A stretch of DNA of 64,000 nucleotides from Nocardioides caeni (lineage in GTDB: Bacteria; Actinomycetota; Actinomycetes; Propionibacteriales; Nocardioidaceae): positions 194,485 through 258,484 of the forward strand of contig NZ_STGW01000004.1 in NCBI RefSeq assembly GCF_004912195.1. The letters run 5' to 3'. Each line of letters begins with the position of its first letter. Positions within the stretch are counted from its first letter, which is position 1. Under the pieces are notes generated by a model. The model was not told where the DNA came from. It did not search any database and saw only the letters and a list, made by a program, of their open reading frames with translations. The position numbers and the translations under genes were made by a program. Shown in pieces: positions 18,919 to 27,011 of the stretch.

Positions 18919-19188
18919 GTGACCGACACCGCGATCATCGAGATCGCCCTGCGGACGATGCTGGTCGCGCTGAAGCTCTCGGCGCCGATCCTCGCGACCT
19001 CGCTCGTCATCGGCTTCGCGATCTCGCTCTTCCAGTCGATGACGCAGATCCAGGAGTTCACGCTCTCCTTCGTCCCGAAGCTGATCGGCGTGGGGGTCGC
19101 CCTGCTCCTCTGCGGCAACTGGATGCTGCACACGCTCATGGAATTCACCCGGCAGCTGTTCGAGTCGCTGCCCGGGCTGCTCACGTAG
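18919..19188 (+). CDS. fliQ: Flagellar export gate protein FliQ
   Basis: 89 residues, two membrane helices, with the conserved LKLSAPILATSLVIGFAISL and FQSMTQIQEFTLSFVPKL. The start is a GTG at 18919 just after the fliP stop. FliQ assembles around the FliP/FliR helix of the gate. Confidence 0.97.
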   Translation: MTDTAIIEIALRTMLVALKLSAPILATSLVIGFAISLFQSMTQIQEFTLSFVPKLIGVGVALLLCGNWMLHTLMEFTRQLFESLPGLLT

Positions 19189-19209
19189 GCCCGCGCGAGT
19201 CCCGAAGTC

Positions 19210-19977
19210 ATGGTCCTCACCGTCGACGGCGCCGCCCTGACCGCGCTGCTGCTCGCGTCCGTGCGAGTCGTGGCGTGGATCGCCGTCGTACCTCCCTTCG
19301 CGACGCGGGGCATCCCGACGATGGCGAAGGTCGTGCTCTCGCTCGGCCTGTCCTTCGCGATCGCGCCGGTGCTGGCGACCCAGGAGCTGCCCTCGACGCT
19401 GCCGGGGCTGCTGGTGTCGACGCTGACGCAGCTGCTGATCGGCCTCGGCATGGGCTACGTGACGATGCTGCTCTTCTCCGCGATCGCCGCGGCGGGCGCG
19501 CTGATCGACCTGTTCGGCGGCTTCGCGCTCGCCGCCGCCTGGGACCCGATGACGATGAACAACAACACCGTCTTCGGCCGCTTCCACCAGATGCTGGCCA
19601 CCGCGCTGCTGCTCGCCACCGGCGGCCACCTGCTGGTGATCGGCGGACTGCTCAGCACCTTCCACTACCTGCCGCTGACGGGATTCCCCGACGTGTCGGG
19701 CTGGGACGGCATCCTCATCACGGCCTTCTCGATGTTCTTCACGATCGCCGTGCAGATGGCGCTGCCGATGATCGCGGTGCTCTTCGTCGCCGACCTCGCG
19801 CTCGCACTGCTGACCAAGGTGGCACCGCAGCTCAACGCCCTCAACGTGATGTTCCCGGCCAAGGTGGGCCTGACGCTGCTCCTGCTCGGACTGTCCTTCC
19901 CGATGCTGCCCGGCGCCGTCGAGAACCTCGTCGAGCTCGCCAACGAGGCCATGGCGGCCATGGCCGGCGCGGACTGA
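19210..19977 (+). CDS. fliR: Flagellar export gate protein FliR
   Basis: 255 residues with six hydrophobic segments. Family marks include VPPFATRGIPTMAKVVLSLG, ALIDLFGGFALAAAWDP and AFSMFFTIAVQMALPMIAVL. One copy completes the FliP5-Q4-R1 gate. A 21-base gap separates it from fliQ. Confidence 0.96.
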   Translation: MVLTVDGAALTALLLASVRVVAWIAVVPPFATRGIPTMAKVVLSLGLSFAIAPVLATQELPSTLPGLLVSTLTQLLIGLGMGYVTMLLFSAIAAAGALIDLFGGFALAAAWDPMTMNNNTVFGRFHQMLATALLLATGGHLLVIGGLLSTFHYLPLTGFPDVSGWDGILITAFSMFFTIAVQMALPMIAVLFVADLALALLTKVAPQLNALNVMFPAKVGLTLLLLGLSFPMLPGAVENLVELANEAMAAMAGAD

Positions 19978-19988
19978 GGGGGTGACGG

Positions 19989-21137
19989 ATGGGAGCCGAC
20001 TCCGGAGGTGAGAAGACCGAGAAGCCCACCCCCAAGCGCAAGAAGCAGGCCCGCAAGGACGGGCAGGTGCCGCGGACCCCCGAGCTCGGCGGCTGGCTGG
20101 CCCTGCTCATCATCACCCTCGCCCTGGGCCCGCTGCTCGACAACGAGCTCGAGCGCCTGCGCACCATGATGGCCACCCACCTGCGCGCGATCGAGGACGC
20201 CTCGCTGCCGCTGGCGCTCGAGCTGCTCGGCGACGCGGGGAAGCACATGCTCGTCACCTTGGTGCTGCTCGGCGTGATCGTGCTGTTCGTCGGGGTCGGC
20301 GCCGCGCTCGCCCAGGGCGGCTTCTTCCTCTCCCCCAAGCTCGTCAAGCCGGACCCCAAGAAGCTCGACCCCTTCAAGGGAGCCAAGCGGCTCTTCGGAC
20401 CGCACGCCCTGTGGGAGGGCGTGAAGGTGCTGGTGAAGAGCTCCGTCGTCGCGTTCATCGCCTACGGCGCCATCCGCTCGATGATGCCGCTCGTCGGCGG
20501 CCTCGTGCCGATCGACTACGTGCTGCACCAGGTGCGCTCCGAGATCTCCCACCTGATGCTGACCGTGGCCCTCGCCGGACTGGTGATGGCGGCCGCCGAC
20601 TACGCGATGATGCGCCGGCGGATCGGCAAGCAGACCCGGATGAGCCACCACGAGATCAAGCAGGAGCACAAGCAGTCCGAGGGCGACCCGATGCTCAAGG
20701 GCGCGATCCGTGCCCGGCAGCTCGCGGCGGCCCGCAACCGGATGATCGCCGACGTCTCGACCGCCGACGTGCTGCTGGTCAACCCGACCCACGTGGCCGT
20801 CGCGCTGCGCTACGACCCCGAGCAGGGCGCGCCCCGCGTCGTGGCCCGCGGCGCCGGTGCGATCGCCGCGAGGATCCGCGAGCGGGCCGCCGAGGAGCGC
20901 ATCCCGCTGGTCCAGGACGTCCCGCTCGCCCGGGCCCTCTATCGCCACTGCCAGGTCGGCCAGGAGATCCCCCGCGAGCTGTGGGCGGCGGTCGCGCAGG
21001 TGTTGGCGTTCGTGCTGAGTCGCCGGCGGGCCGGTCAGTACGGCGGCGAGCACCGCACCCCGCGTCGTACCGACGAGCTGCCGGAGGTGCTGGCGGCCGC
21101 CCGCCGCCGGCGCGCCACGGTCCAGGAATCCGGATGA
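19989..21137 (+). CDS. flhB: Flagellar export switch protein FlhB
   Basis: 382 residues: basic N-terminus GEKTEKPTPKRKKQARKDGQ, four membrane helices, and a cytoplasmic domain with the self-cleavage motif NPTH at residues 265-268 (LLVNPTHVAVALRYD). Cleavage between N and P allows the change from hook to filament substrates under FliK control. The last 40 residues are basic and variable. Confidence 0.97.
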   Translation: MGADSGGEKTEKPTPKRKKQARKDGQVPRTPELGGWLALLIITLALGPLLDNELERLRTMMATHLRAIEDASLPLALELLGDAGKHMLVTLVLLGVIVLFVGVGAALAQGGFFLSPKLVKPDPKKLDPFKGAKRLFGPHALWEGVKVLVKSSVVAFIAYGAIRSMMPLVGGLVPIDYVLHQVRSEISHLMLTVALAGLVMAAADYAMMRRRIGKQTRMSHHEIKQEHKQSEGDPMLKGAIRARQLAAARNRMIADVSTADVLLVNPTHVAVALRYDPEQGAPRVVARGAGAIAARIRERAAEERIPLVQDVPLARALYRHCQVGQEIPRELWAAVAQVLAFVLSRRRAGQYGGEHRTPRRTDELPEVLAAARRRRATVQESG

Positions 21138-21261
21138 TCGCTCAGACCCCGGATCGCGCGGCCGATGAGTCCTTCGGTGCCAGGACGACACCACCGACGT
21201 GCCACGGACGGCGCTCCGCTCGACCGACCCCCGGTCACCCCGCGAGAGGCTGACGCCGCAC

Positions 21262-23346
21262 ATGTCCACGCCCAGGCCATCGAAGTCGCTGACCCGGCTG
21301 GGTGTCCCGCTCGGGATCATCCTCATCGTCGTGATGCTGGTCGTCCCGCTGCCCGCGGTCGTCCTGGACCTGCTGATCGCCCTCAACATCACCGGTGCGC
21401 TCCTGGTGCTGATGGTCGCGATGTTCATCCACAAGCCGCTGGAGTTCGCGGCGTTCCCGTCGGTCATCCTCGTGATGACGCTCTTCCGCCTCGCGCTCAA
21501 CGTGAGCGCCACCCGGCTCGTGCTGCGCGACGGCTACGCCGGCAAGGTGATCGACACCTTCGGCCACTTCGTCGTCGGTGGCTCGCTGATCATCGGCCTC
21601 ATCGTCTTCGCGATCCTGCTCGTCATCCAGTTCGTCGTCATCACCAACGGCGCGGGCCGGGTCGCCGAGGTCGGCGCCCGCTTCACCCTCGACGCCATGC
21701 CGGGCAAGCAGATGGCGATCGACGCCGACCTCAACTCCGGTCTCATCGACGAGGAGGAGGCCCGTCGGCGTCGCGCCGAGGTGCACGCCGAGGCCGACTT
21801 CCACGGCGCGATGGACGGTGCGTCGAAGTTCGTGAAGGGCGACGCGATCGCCGCGATCGTCATCACCCTCGTCAACCTCGTCGGCGGCTTCGCCATCGGG
21901 GTGGCCCAGCACGGCATGCCGTTCGGCGAGGCCGTCAACACCTACTCGCTGCTGTCGATCGGCGACGGCCTGGTCTCCCAGGTGCCGGCGCTGCTGCTGT
22001 CCGTGGCGACCGGCCTCATCGTCACCCGGTCGGTGGCCGACTCCGACATGGGCTCCGACATCGTCGGGCAGCTCTTCGCTCGGAGGATGCCGCTGCGGGT
22101 CGCCGGCTTCGGCGCCCTCGGCCTGTGCCTGATCCCCGGCCTGCCCAAGCTGCCGTTCCTCATCGCGGGCGGGGTGATGCTGATCGCCGCCAGCCGGATC
22201 GACGAGGATGCCGACGCCGTCGGTGCGGATCTCGCCGCGACCGGAGCGGCCGGCGAGCTCGCCGAGGTCCCGGACACCCCGGAGGCGTTGGTCGCCGAGA
22301 TCCGCGTCGACCCGCTGGGGCTCGAGCTGTCCGCCGACCTGATCGACCTCGTCGACACCCGCACCGGTGGGGACCTGCTCGACCGGGTCAAGGCGCTGCG
22401 TCGCAAGGTCGCCGGCGAGCTGGGCATCGTCATCCCGCCGGTCCGCACCCGCGACAACCTCGAGCTGCCGCCGCACACCTACGCCATCACGCTCTTCGGC
22501 GCCGAGGTGGCACGCGGCGAGGCGCCGCGCGGCACGGTGCTGGCGATCGGCGACTTCCTCGGGTCCCTGCCCGGGACGCCGACCCAGGAGCCGGTCTTCG
22601 GGCTGGAGGCCAAGTGGATCCCCGCCGAGCTGCGGCACCAGGCCGAGATCGGTGGGGCGACCGTCGTGGACCGCGCGTCCGTCGTCACCACCCACCTCTC
22701 CGAGGTCGTCCACCAGCACGCCGGCCGCCTGCTCGGCCGCGAGGACGTCCGCATGCTCACCGACGTGGTCAAGCGCAGCCACCCCGTCGTCATCGAGGAG
22801 CTCACCCCCACGCTGCTGCCCCTCGGCGAGGTGCAGCGGGTGCTGCGGGCCCTGCTCGACGAGCGGATCCCGATCCGTGACCTCGTGCGGATCTTCGAGG
22901 CGCTGTCGATCCGCGCCAGCATCTCCAAGGACCTCGACGGTCTGGTCGAGGCCGCCCGTGCCGCGCTCGAGCCGTCGCTCGCGGCGCCGTACGTCACCGA
23001 CGGCGTGCTGCATGCCATCACCTTCGAGCCGGTCCTCGAGCAGCATCTGCTCGAGGGCCTGCGACCGACCGACCAGGGGGCTGTCATCGTGATCGATCCC
23101 GACCTCGCGCAGACCATGCTGATGGGCCTGTCCCAGTCGGCGCAGACCTGCGAGAACACCGGCGCCCGGCCGGTCCTGGTGTGCGCGCCCCAGGTGCGTG
23201 CCGCCGTACGACGGATGGTGGCGCCGGCGCTCGAGCGGCTCCCCGTGCTCGCCTACTCCGAGCTGGCGGCCGCCCGCGAGGTGCGCTCCGTGGCCGTGAT
23301 CAGCGCCGCCGGGGCCCGCCCGGCGCTGGCCGAGGTCGGTGCCTGA
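21262..23346 (+). CDS. flhA: Flagellar export protein FlhA
   Basis: 694 residues. The N-terminal half has eight membrane helices with the highly conserved FRLALNVSATRLVLRDGYAG and a FHIPEP-type cytoplasmic loop (AIDADLNSGLIDEEEARRRR). The C-terminal half is the nonameric cytoplasmic docking platform for substrates and chaperones. The ATG at 21262 is preferred because the hydrophobic start follows it; GAGAGG lies at 21242-21247, rather far. The 124-base gap after flhB has no gene I can support. Confidence 0.96.
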   Translation: MSTPRPSKSLTRLGVPLGIILIVVMLVVPLPAVVLDLLIALNITGALLVLMVAMFIHKPLEFAAFPSVILVMTLFRLALNVSATRLVLRDGYAGKVIDTFGHFVVGGSLIIGLIVFAILLVIQFVVITNGAGRVAEVGARFTLDAMPGKQMAIDADLNSGLIDEEEARRRRAEVHAEADFHGAMDGASKFVKGDAIAAIVITLVNLVGGFAIGVAQHGMPFGEAVNTYSLLSIGDGLVSQVPALLLSVATGLIVTRSVADSDMGSDIVGQLFARRMPLRVAGFGALGLCLIPGLPKLPFLIAGGVMLIAASRIDEDADAVGADLAATGAAGELAEVPDTPEALVAEIRVDPLGLELSADLIDLVDTRTGGDLLDRVKALRRKVAGELGIVIPPVRTRDNLELPPHTYAITLFGAEVARGEAPRGTVLAIGDFLGSLPGTPTQEPVFGLEAKWIPAELRHQAEIGGATVVDRASVVTTHLSEVVHQHAGRLLGREDVRMLTDVVKRSHPVVIEELTPTLLPLGEVQRVLRALLDERIPIRDLVRIFEALSIRASISKDLDGLVEAARAALEPSLAAPYVTDGVLHAITFEPVLEQHLLEGLRPTDQGAVIVIDPDLAQTMLMGLSQSAQTCENTGARPVLVCAPQVRAAVRRMVAPALERLPVLAYSELAAAREVRSVAVISAAGARPALAEVGA

Positions 23347-23669
23347 TGGGCCGGCGTCGCAGTGCGCTCGGCACGGGCCGGGCGGCCAGCGACCCGGGAT
23401 CACCGATCATCGACGTGAAGGTCCTCGTCGTCGCGGCGCTGGTGGCCTCGCCGGCCGCCTGGCGGGCGAGCCAGGGCCTGCTCAGCGTCGACGAGGCGAT
23501 CACCCGCTTCCTGCTGGTGATGCTGGCCTGCATGGTCACGGCCACCCTGGTGCGGGCCGTGTGGCCGATCCTCGCGGGACCGATGCCGTCCTCATCCGAG
23601 CCGGCCGCGCTCGAGGAGGGCGCGCCTCTCCCGCAGGACGAGGCGGCGCTCAGCCCACTGACGGAATGA
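23346..23669 (+). CDS. Small membrane protein at the end of the flagellar operon
   Basis: 107 residues, starting by a one-base TGATG overlap with flhA, so it is almost certainly translated with it. Two hydrophobic stretches lie near residues 24-40 and 56-80 (FLLVMLACMVTATLVRAVWP), followed by an acidic tail. I do not recognise a family. Its place suggests a role in the flagellar export gate or motor. Its 3' end overlaps the convergent kinase gene by 20 bases. Confidence 0.75.
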   Translation: MGRRRSALGTGRAASDPGSPIIDVKVLVVAALVASPAAWRASQGLLSVDEAITRFLLVMLACMVTATLVRAVWPILAGPMPSSSEPAALEEGAPLPQDEAALSPLTE

Positions 23670-25218
23670 CCCACTCCACCGTGGTGCCCTCGCCACGGGC
23701 GGAGGTCAGCAGCAGGTGACCGCCGAGGTCCTCGGCGCGCGACCGCATGCTCATCGCCCCGAGGCCGCTGGTCACCGTGCCGGGGTCGAAGCCGACGCCG
23801 TCGTCGGTGACCCGCAGGCGGAACCAGGCGGGCGAGGCGGTCAGCTCGACGGAGACCGCGGTCGCCTGGGCGTGCCGGGCGACGTTGGACAGCGCCTCGC
23901 GCAGCGTCGACAGCACGTGGGTGCCCGACGCGGGCAGCAGGGCGCGGTCGACGGGGCCCGAGATCCGCAGGACGGGCTGGAAGCCCAGGACGCTGGCGTA
24001 CTCGCCGAGCACGCCGCGGACGTCGTCCAGCAGCGGCCGGCCGGAGCCGGTGCCGAGCTCGAAGATCGCCGCCCGGAGCTCCTTGATCGCGACGTCGAGC
24101 TCGGCGACGGCGGCGTCCACGCGGCCCCGCATCTGCTCGGGCTCGAGGTTGCGCCCGCCCTGGAGCTGCATGCCGGTCGCGAAGAGGCGCTGGATGACGA
24201 GGTCGTGCAGGTCGCGGGCGATGCGGTCGCGGTCGCGGGCGACGAGCAGCTGGGTGCGCTCGCGCAGGGCCTGGTCGCGGTCGAGGATGAGGCCGAACTG
24301 GACCGCGGTCACCGCGACCAGGTCGATCATGACGTCGCGCAGCGAGGTGGTCTCGCGGGCCTCCTCGACGAGGATCACGCCGGAGCCGGCGAGCCGGGTC
24401 TCGACGGGGACGATGAGGGTCGCCCGGCCCGGGGCGTCGGAGATGCGCTGCTGCGTGCGGCGCCGGGCGACGTCGTGGATGGCGGCCGAGCGCTGCTCGA
24501 TGACGTCGGCCGCGACGTCGGCGTCGCCGGCCACCTGGCGGATCTCGAGGACGTCGCCGTCGGCGCGGACGTAGGCGACGAGCCGGGCCTCGCACAGCTC
24601 GCGCAGCGACACGACCAGCTCGTCGAGGGCCTCCTGCACCCGGCTGGACCCGGTCAGGTCACTGCCGATCTCGGCGGTGCCGGCGAGCCAGCGGCGGCGC
24701 CACTCGGCCTGCTCGTAGGTGCGGGCGTTGTCGATGAGGACACCCGCCGCACGGGCCAGCGCCTCGACGAGGGCCTGGTCGGTGGCGGTGAACTCCACCT
24801 CGCCCCGCTTGTTGCCGAGGTAGAGGTGGCCGTAGGCCTGCTCACCCACCATCACCGGCGCGCCGAGGAAGCTGTCGATGTCGGGATGGTGGCGGGGGAA
24901 CGCGCCGAGGGCCTCGGGATGGCCGTGGACGTGGTCGACGCGGATCGCCCGGCGCTCGCGCGGCACCAGGCCGATCAGGCCGTGGCCCTCGGGCATCAGG
25001 CCGATCTTGTCGAAGCGGTCGGCGACGGCCGCGTTGGGCACCAGGTCGATGAACTTGCCGTCGTCGTCGACGATGCCGAGGACGCCGAACTCGGCGCCCG
25101 TCAGCCGACACGAGGTCTCCACGATGCGCGACAGCACGCCGCGAAGGTCGAGGTCGGAGCCGATCGCGACGACGGCGTCGAGCAGCGCGCTCGCCTCCGG
25201 CGGCAGCTCCAGATCCAT
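23650..25218 (-). CDS. DevS/DosS-like GAF-GAF histidine kinase
   Basis: 522 residues. GAF domain 1 spans about 25-170 (LTGAEFGVLGIVDDDGKFID, then SFLGAPVMVGEQAYGHLYLG), GAF domain 2 about 185-315, a HisKA_3 dimerisation helix carries the phospho-accepting His338 in RDRIARDLHDLVIQRLF, and a HATPase domain has the N-box around Asn445 and DDGVGF at 472-477. This layout is that of mycobacterial DevS/DosT, whose first GAF holds heme and senses O2, NO and CO; heme binding here is not proven. No response regulator is adjacent. ATG at 25218 has GGGAGGGAA upstream. Confidence 0.92.
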   Translation of the reverse strand: MDLELPPEASALLDAVVAIGSDLDLRGVLSRIVETSCRLTGAEFGVLGIVDDDGKFIDLVPNAAVADRFDKIGLMPEGHGLIGLVPRERRAIRVDHVHGHPEALGAFPRHHPDIDSFLGAPVMVGEQAYGHLYLGNKRGEVEFTATDQALVEALARAAGVLIDNARTYEQAEWRRRWLAGTAEIGSDLTGSSRVQEALDELVVSLRELCEARLVAYVRADGDVLEIRQVAGDADVAADVIEQRSAAIHDVARRRTQQRISDAPGRATLIVPVETRLAGSGVILVEEARETTSLRDVMIDLVAVTAVQFGLILDRDQALRERTQLLVARDRDRIARDLHDLVIQRLFATGMQLQGGRNLEPEQMRGRVDAAVAELDVAIKELRAAIFELGTGSGRPLLDDVRGVLGEYASVLGFQPVLRISGPVDRALLPASGTHVLSTLREALSNVARHAQATAVSVELTASPAWFRLRVTDDGVGFDPGTVTSGLGAMSMRSRAEDLGGHLLLTSARGEGTTVEWVIPSVG

Positions 25219-25344
25219 GTCGTTCCCTCCCAAGTCCGACGGGACCCTCAAGGTTAACCCCAAGGAGCCGGTTGGCGCGTCATCGTCGCGGCGGCGCCGC
25301 AGCCCGGCGGGTCCATCGGCTCCGGGACGTCCGTCCTGAGGAGT

Positions 25345-25372
25345 CCCGGGAAAGAGGGAGCAGGGTCCCGGG
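25345..25372 (-). terminator. Hairpin directly after the thioesterase stop codon
   Basis: CCCGGGA and TCCCGGG arms with a 14-base loop begin at the base after the minus-strand stop codon of the thioesterase gene. There is no T tract, as is common in high-GC actinobacteria. The same gap (25219-25372) is the promoter region of the kinase gene and carries several GGGAC runs. Confidence 0.45.
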
Positions 25373-25822
25373 TCAGAAGCGGCGCAGCTGGTAGAAGCCG
25401 CGCGTGGCCGCCACGACGGTGCCGGCGGTGTCGGTGACCTCGGTCGCCAGCTCGAAGTCGGCCTTGCCCCGCTCGTCGTACTCGCTGAGGATGCGGGCAA
25501 TCTCGTCCTCGGTGATCGAGGTGCGGGAGACGACGTCGGTCGCGGCCGGGCGGAGGAAGTCGATCTCCATCCGCTTGACCAGCGGGACGCCGCCCTCGGC
25601 GGCCAGCGAGGTCCGCGGGAAGAGGCCGCCGAGGACCTCGGCGACCGTGAAGAGGGAGCCCGCATAGGCCATGCCGAAGTGGTTGACGTTGGGCCCGGCG
25701 GGGATGCGCGCGGCCGCGGTCGTCCGGTCCAGCTCGATGATCTCGACCTGCATGGCGTCGAGGATCGGGATGAGACGACGGACGTCGGCGGTCAGCTCCT
25801 GGAGGTCGATCACGATCGACAA
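25373..25822 (-). CDS. Hotdog-fold thioesterase (DUF4442/YiiD C-terminal type)
   Basis: 149 residues forming a single hotdog domain: GPNVNHFGMAYAGSLFTVAE is the hotdog helix region with the conserved Asn-His, and the strand MEIDFLRPAATDVVSRTSI follows. Family members hydrolyse acyl-CoA or act as acyl-binding proteins. The likely start is TTG at 25822 (GGGAG seven bases upstream); GTG at 25813 is an alternative. It lies 27 bases after the alpha/beta hydrolase gene and probably shares its transcript. Confidence 0.85.
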   Translation of the reverse strand: MSIVIDLQELTADVRRLIPILDAMQVEIIELDRTTAAARIPAGPNVNHFGMAYAGSLFTVAEVLGGLFPRTSLAAEGGVPLVKRMEIDFLRPAATDVVSRTSITEDEIARILSEYDERGKADFELATEVTDTAGTVVAATRGFYQLRRF

Positions 25823-25849
25823 CCTAGCGCTCCCACCGGGCAGGCACCG

Positions 25850-26674
25850 TCACGCCACGTGGGTGACCTGCTGGCCCCGCAGGCCGTGCGAGGAGCCGCG
25901 GAGCAGCACGTCGGCCACCAGCTCGACGTCGTCGACCATCGGGACGTGACCGCACTTCGGCAGCGTGACGTGGGTGGCGTCGGGCAGCGCCTTGCGGGCG
26001 CGGGTCGCCTGGTAGGGCAGCAGCACGAGGTCGCGGGTGCCCCACGCCACGGTGACCGGGATGGACGGGTCGATCGGGCGGTCGAAGGGCTCGCCGCCAT
26101 CGATGATCGTGCGCAGCGCGGGCTTGGCCTGGATCAGGCCGCGGACGTCACCGAGGACGCGCTCGGCGTCGAGCCGGCCGCCGTGGGTCATGAGCAGGCC
26201 CATCGCGGCCGCCCGGGCGGGCGCGGACCTGAGCAGGGTGGGCGCGATCGGCTCGAGCAGCGTCGCGGCGCCGGTGAGCGCGACGAAGACCGCGCGGATG
26301 TAGAGGAACTCCAGGTTGCCGCGCCAGAAGCCGGCGGGCGCCAGGGTCGTGGCGCTGCTGACCAGGTCGTCGGCCGCCGCCTCGAGGGCGATCCGGCCGC
26401 CGAGGCTGTTGCCGGCGATGTGCGGCCGGTCGAGGCCGAGGTCGTCGAAGAAGTCGACCAGGATGTCGTGGAGGATGTCCTTGACCGGACGACCGTCGGG
26501 CACCAGGGCCGGCGACTCACCGTGGCCGGGCAGGTCGAGCAGGATGACCTCGCGCTCCTCGGCCAGCCGGTCGACGAGCGGGTACCAGGCCTGCCGCCGG
26601 TGACCGATCCCGTGGACCAGCACCAGGGGCTCCCCCGAGCCGATCCGTTCGTGAGCGAGCGTGATCCGCGACAT
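25850..26674 (-). CDS. Alpha/beta hydrolase
   Basis: 274 residues. The oxyanion region LVHGIGHRRQAW, the nucleophile elbow GNSLGG (Ser near residue 92), the acid region VAWGTRDLVL and the catalytic His in CGHVPMVDD give a complete triad. It has an extended cap between residues 120 and 195. Substrates range from esters to C-C hydrolase substrates; nothing here specifies one. ATG at 26674. Confidence 0.92.
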   Translation of the reverse strand: MSRITLAHERIGSGEPLVLVHGIGHRRQAWYPLVDRLAEEREVILLDLPGHGESPALVPDGRPVKDILHDILVDFFDDLGLDRPHIAGNSLGGRIALEAAADDLVSSATTLAPAGFWRGNLEFLYIRAVFVALTGAATLLEPIAPTLLRSAPARAAAMGLLMTHGGRLDAERVLGDVRGLIQAKPALRTIIDGGEPFDRPIDPSIPVTVAWGTRDLVLLPYQATRARKALPDATHVTLPKCGHVPMVDDVELVADVLLRGSSHGLRGQQVTHVA

Positions 26675-26808
26675 CGTCGACCTCGATTCCTGCGCACCGC
26701 CGTTGGTGCGACTTACCCGCAACTCTGCGTTGCGGATACTGACGGTATGCCACGTGCTAACTGTTGGCAAGCACTTCTTCCGCACTGTCCGAGGGGCGAG
26801 GTCGCCCG

Positions 26809-26896
26809 CACGAGGTGCGCCGGTTTCTCGCACGAGGTGCGCCGGTTTCTCGCACGAGGTACGGCGGTTTCTCGCTCGAGGTACGGCGGTTTCTGC
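26809..26896 (+). repeat. 22-bp tandem repeat array A (4 units)
   Basis: Four head-to-tail 22-base units starting at 26809, 26831, 26853 and 26875. Units 1 and 2 are identical; the pattern is CACGAGGTGCGCCGG followed by TTTCTCG. Each unit carries CGCAC-GAG-GTGCG dyad symmetry across the unit border. The array occupies the 337-base divergent gap between the hydrolase gene and the binding-protein gene, about 115 bases before the latter's start. Confidence 0.9.
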
Positions 26897-27011
26897 TCTC
26901 CCGGTGAGTGGGACGGGGCCCGCCCCCCTGCCGTCGAGGACTCCTAGCGTGACGCGGGACACACCAGCCCGGGCGTCGTACGCCGTGGGCCTGACCCAAT
27001 CTGGAGGATCA

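Noticed and set aside
21134-21253. Short open frame between flhB and flhA
   Set aside because: Forty codons without recognisable content or ribosome binding site, and composition unlike coding sequence.
21235-23403. A 722-codon open frame on the minus strand
   Set aside because: Antisense to flhA, with a low-complexity translation rich in Asp, His and Gln.
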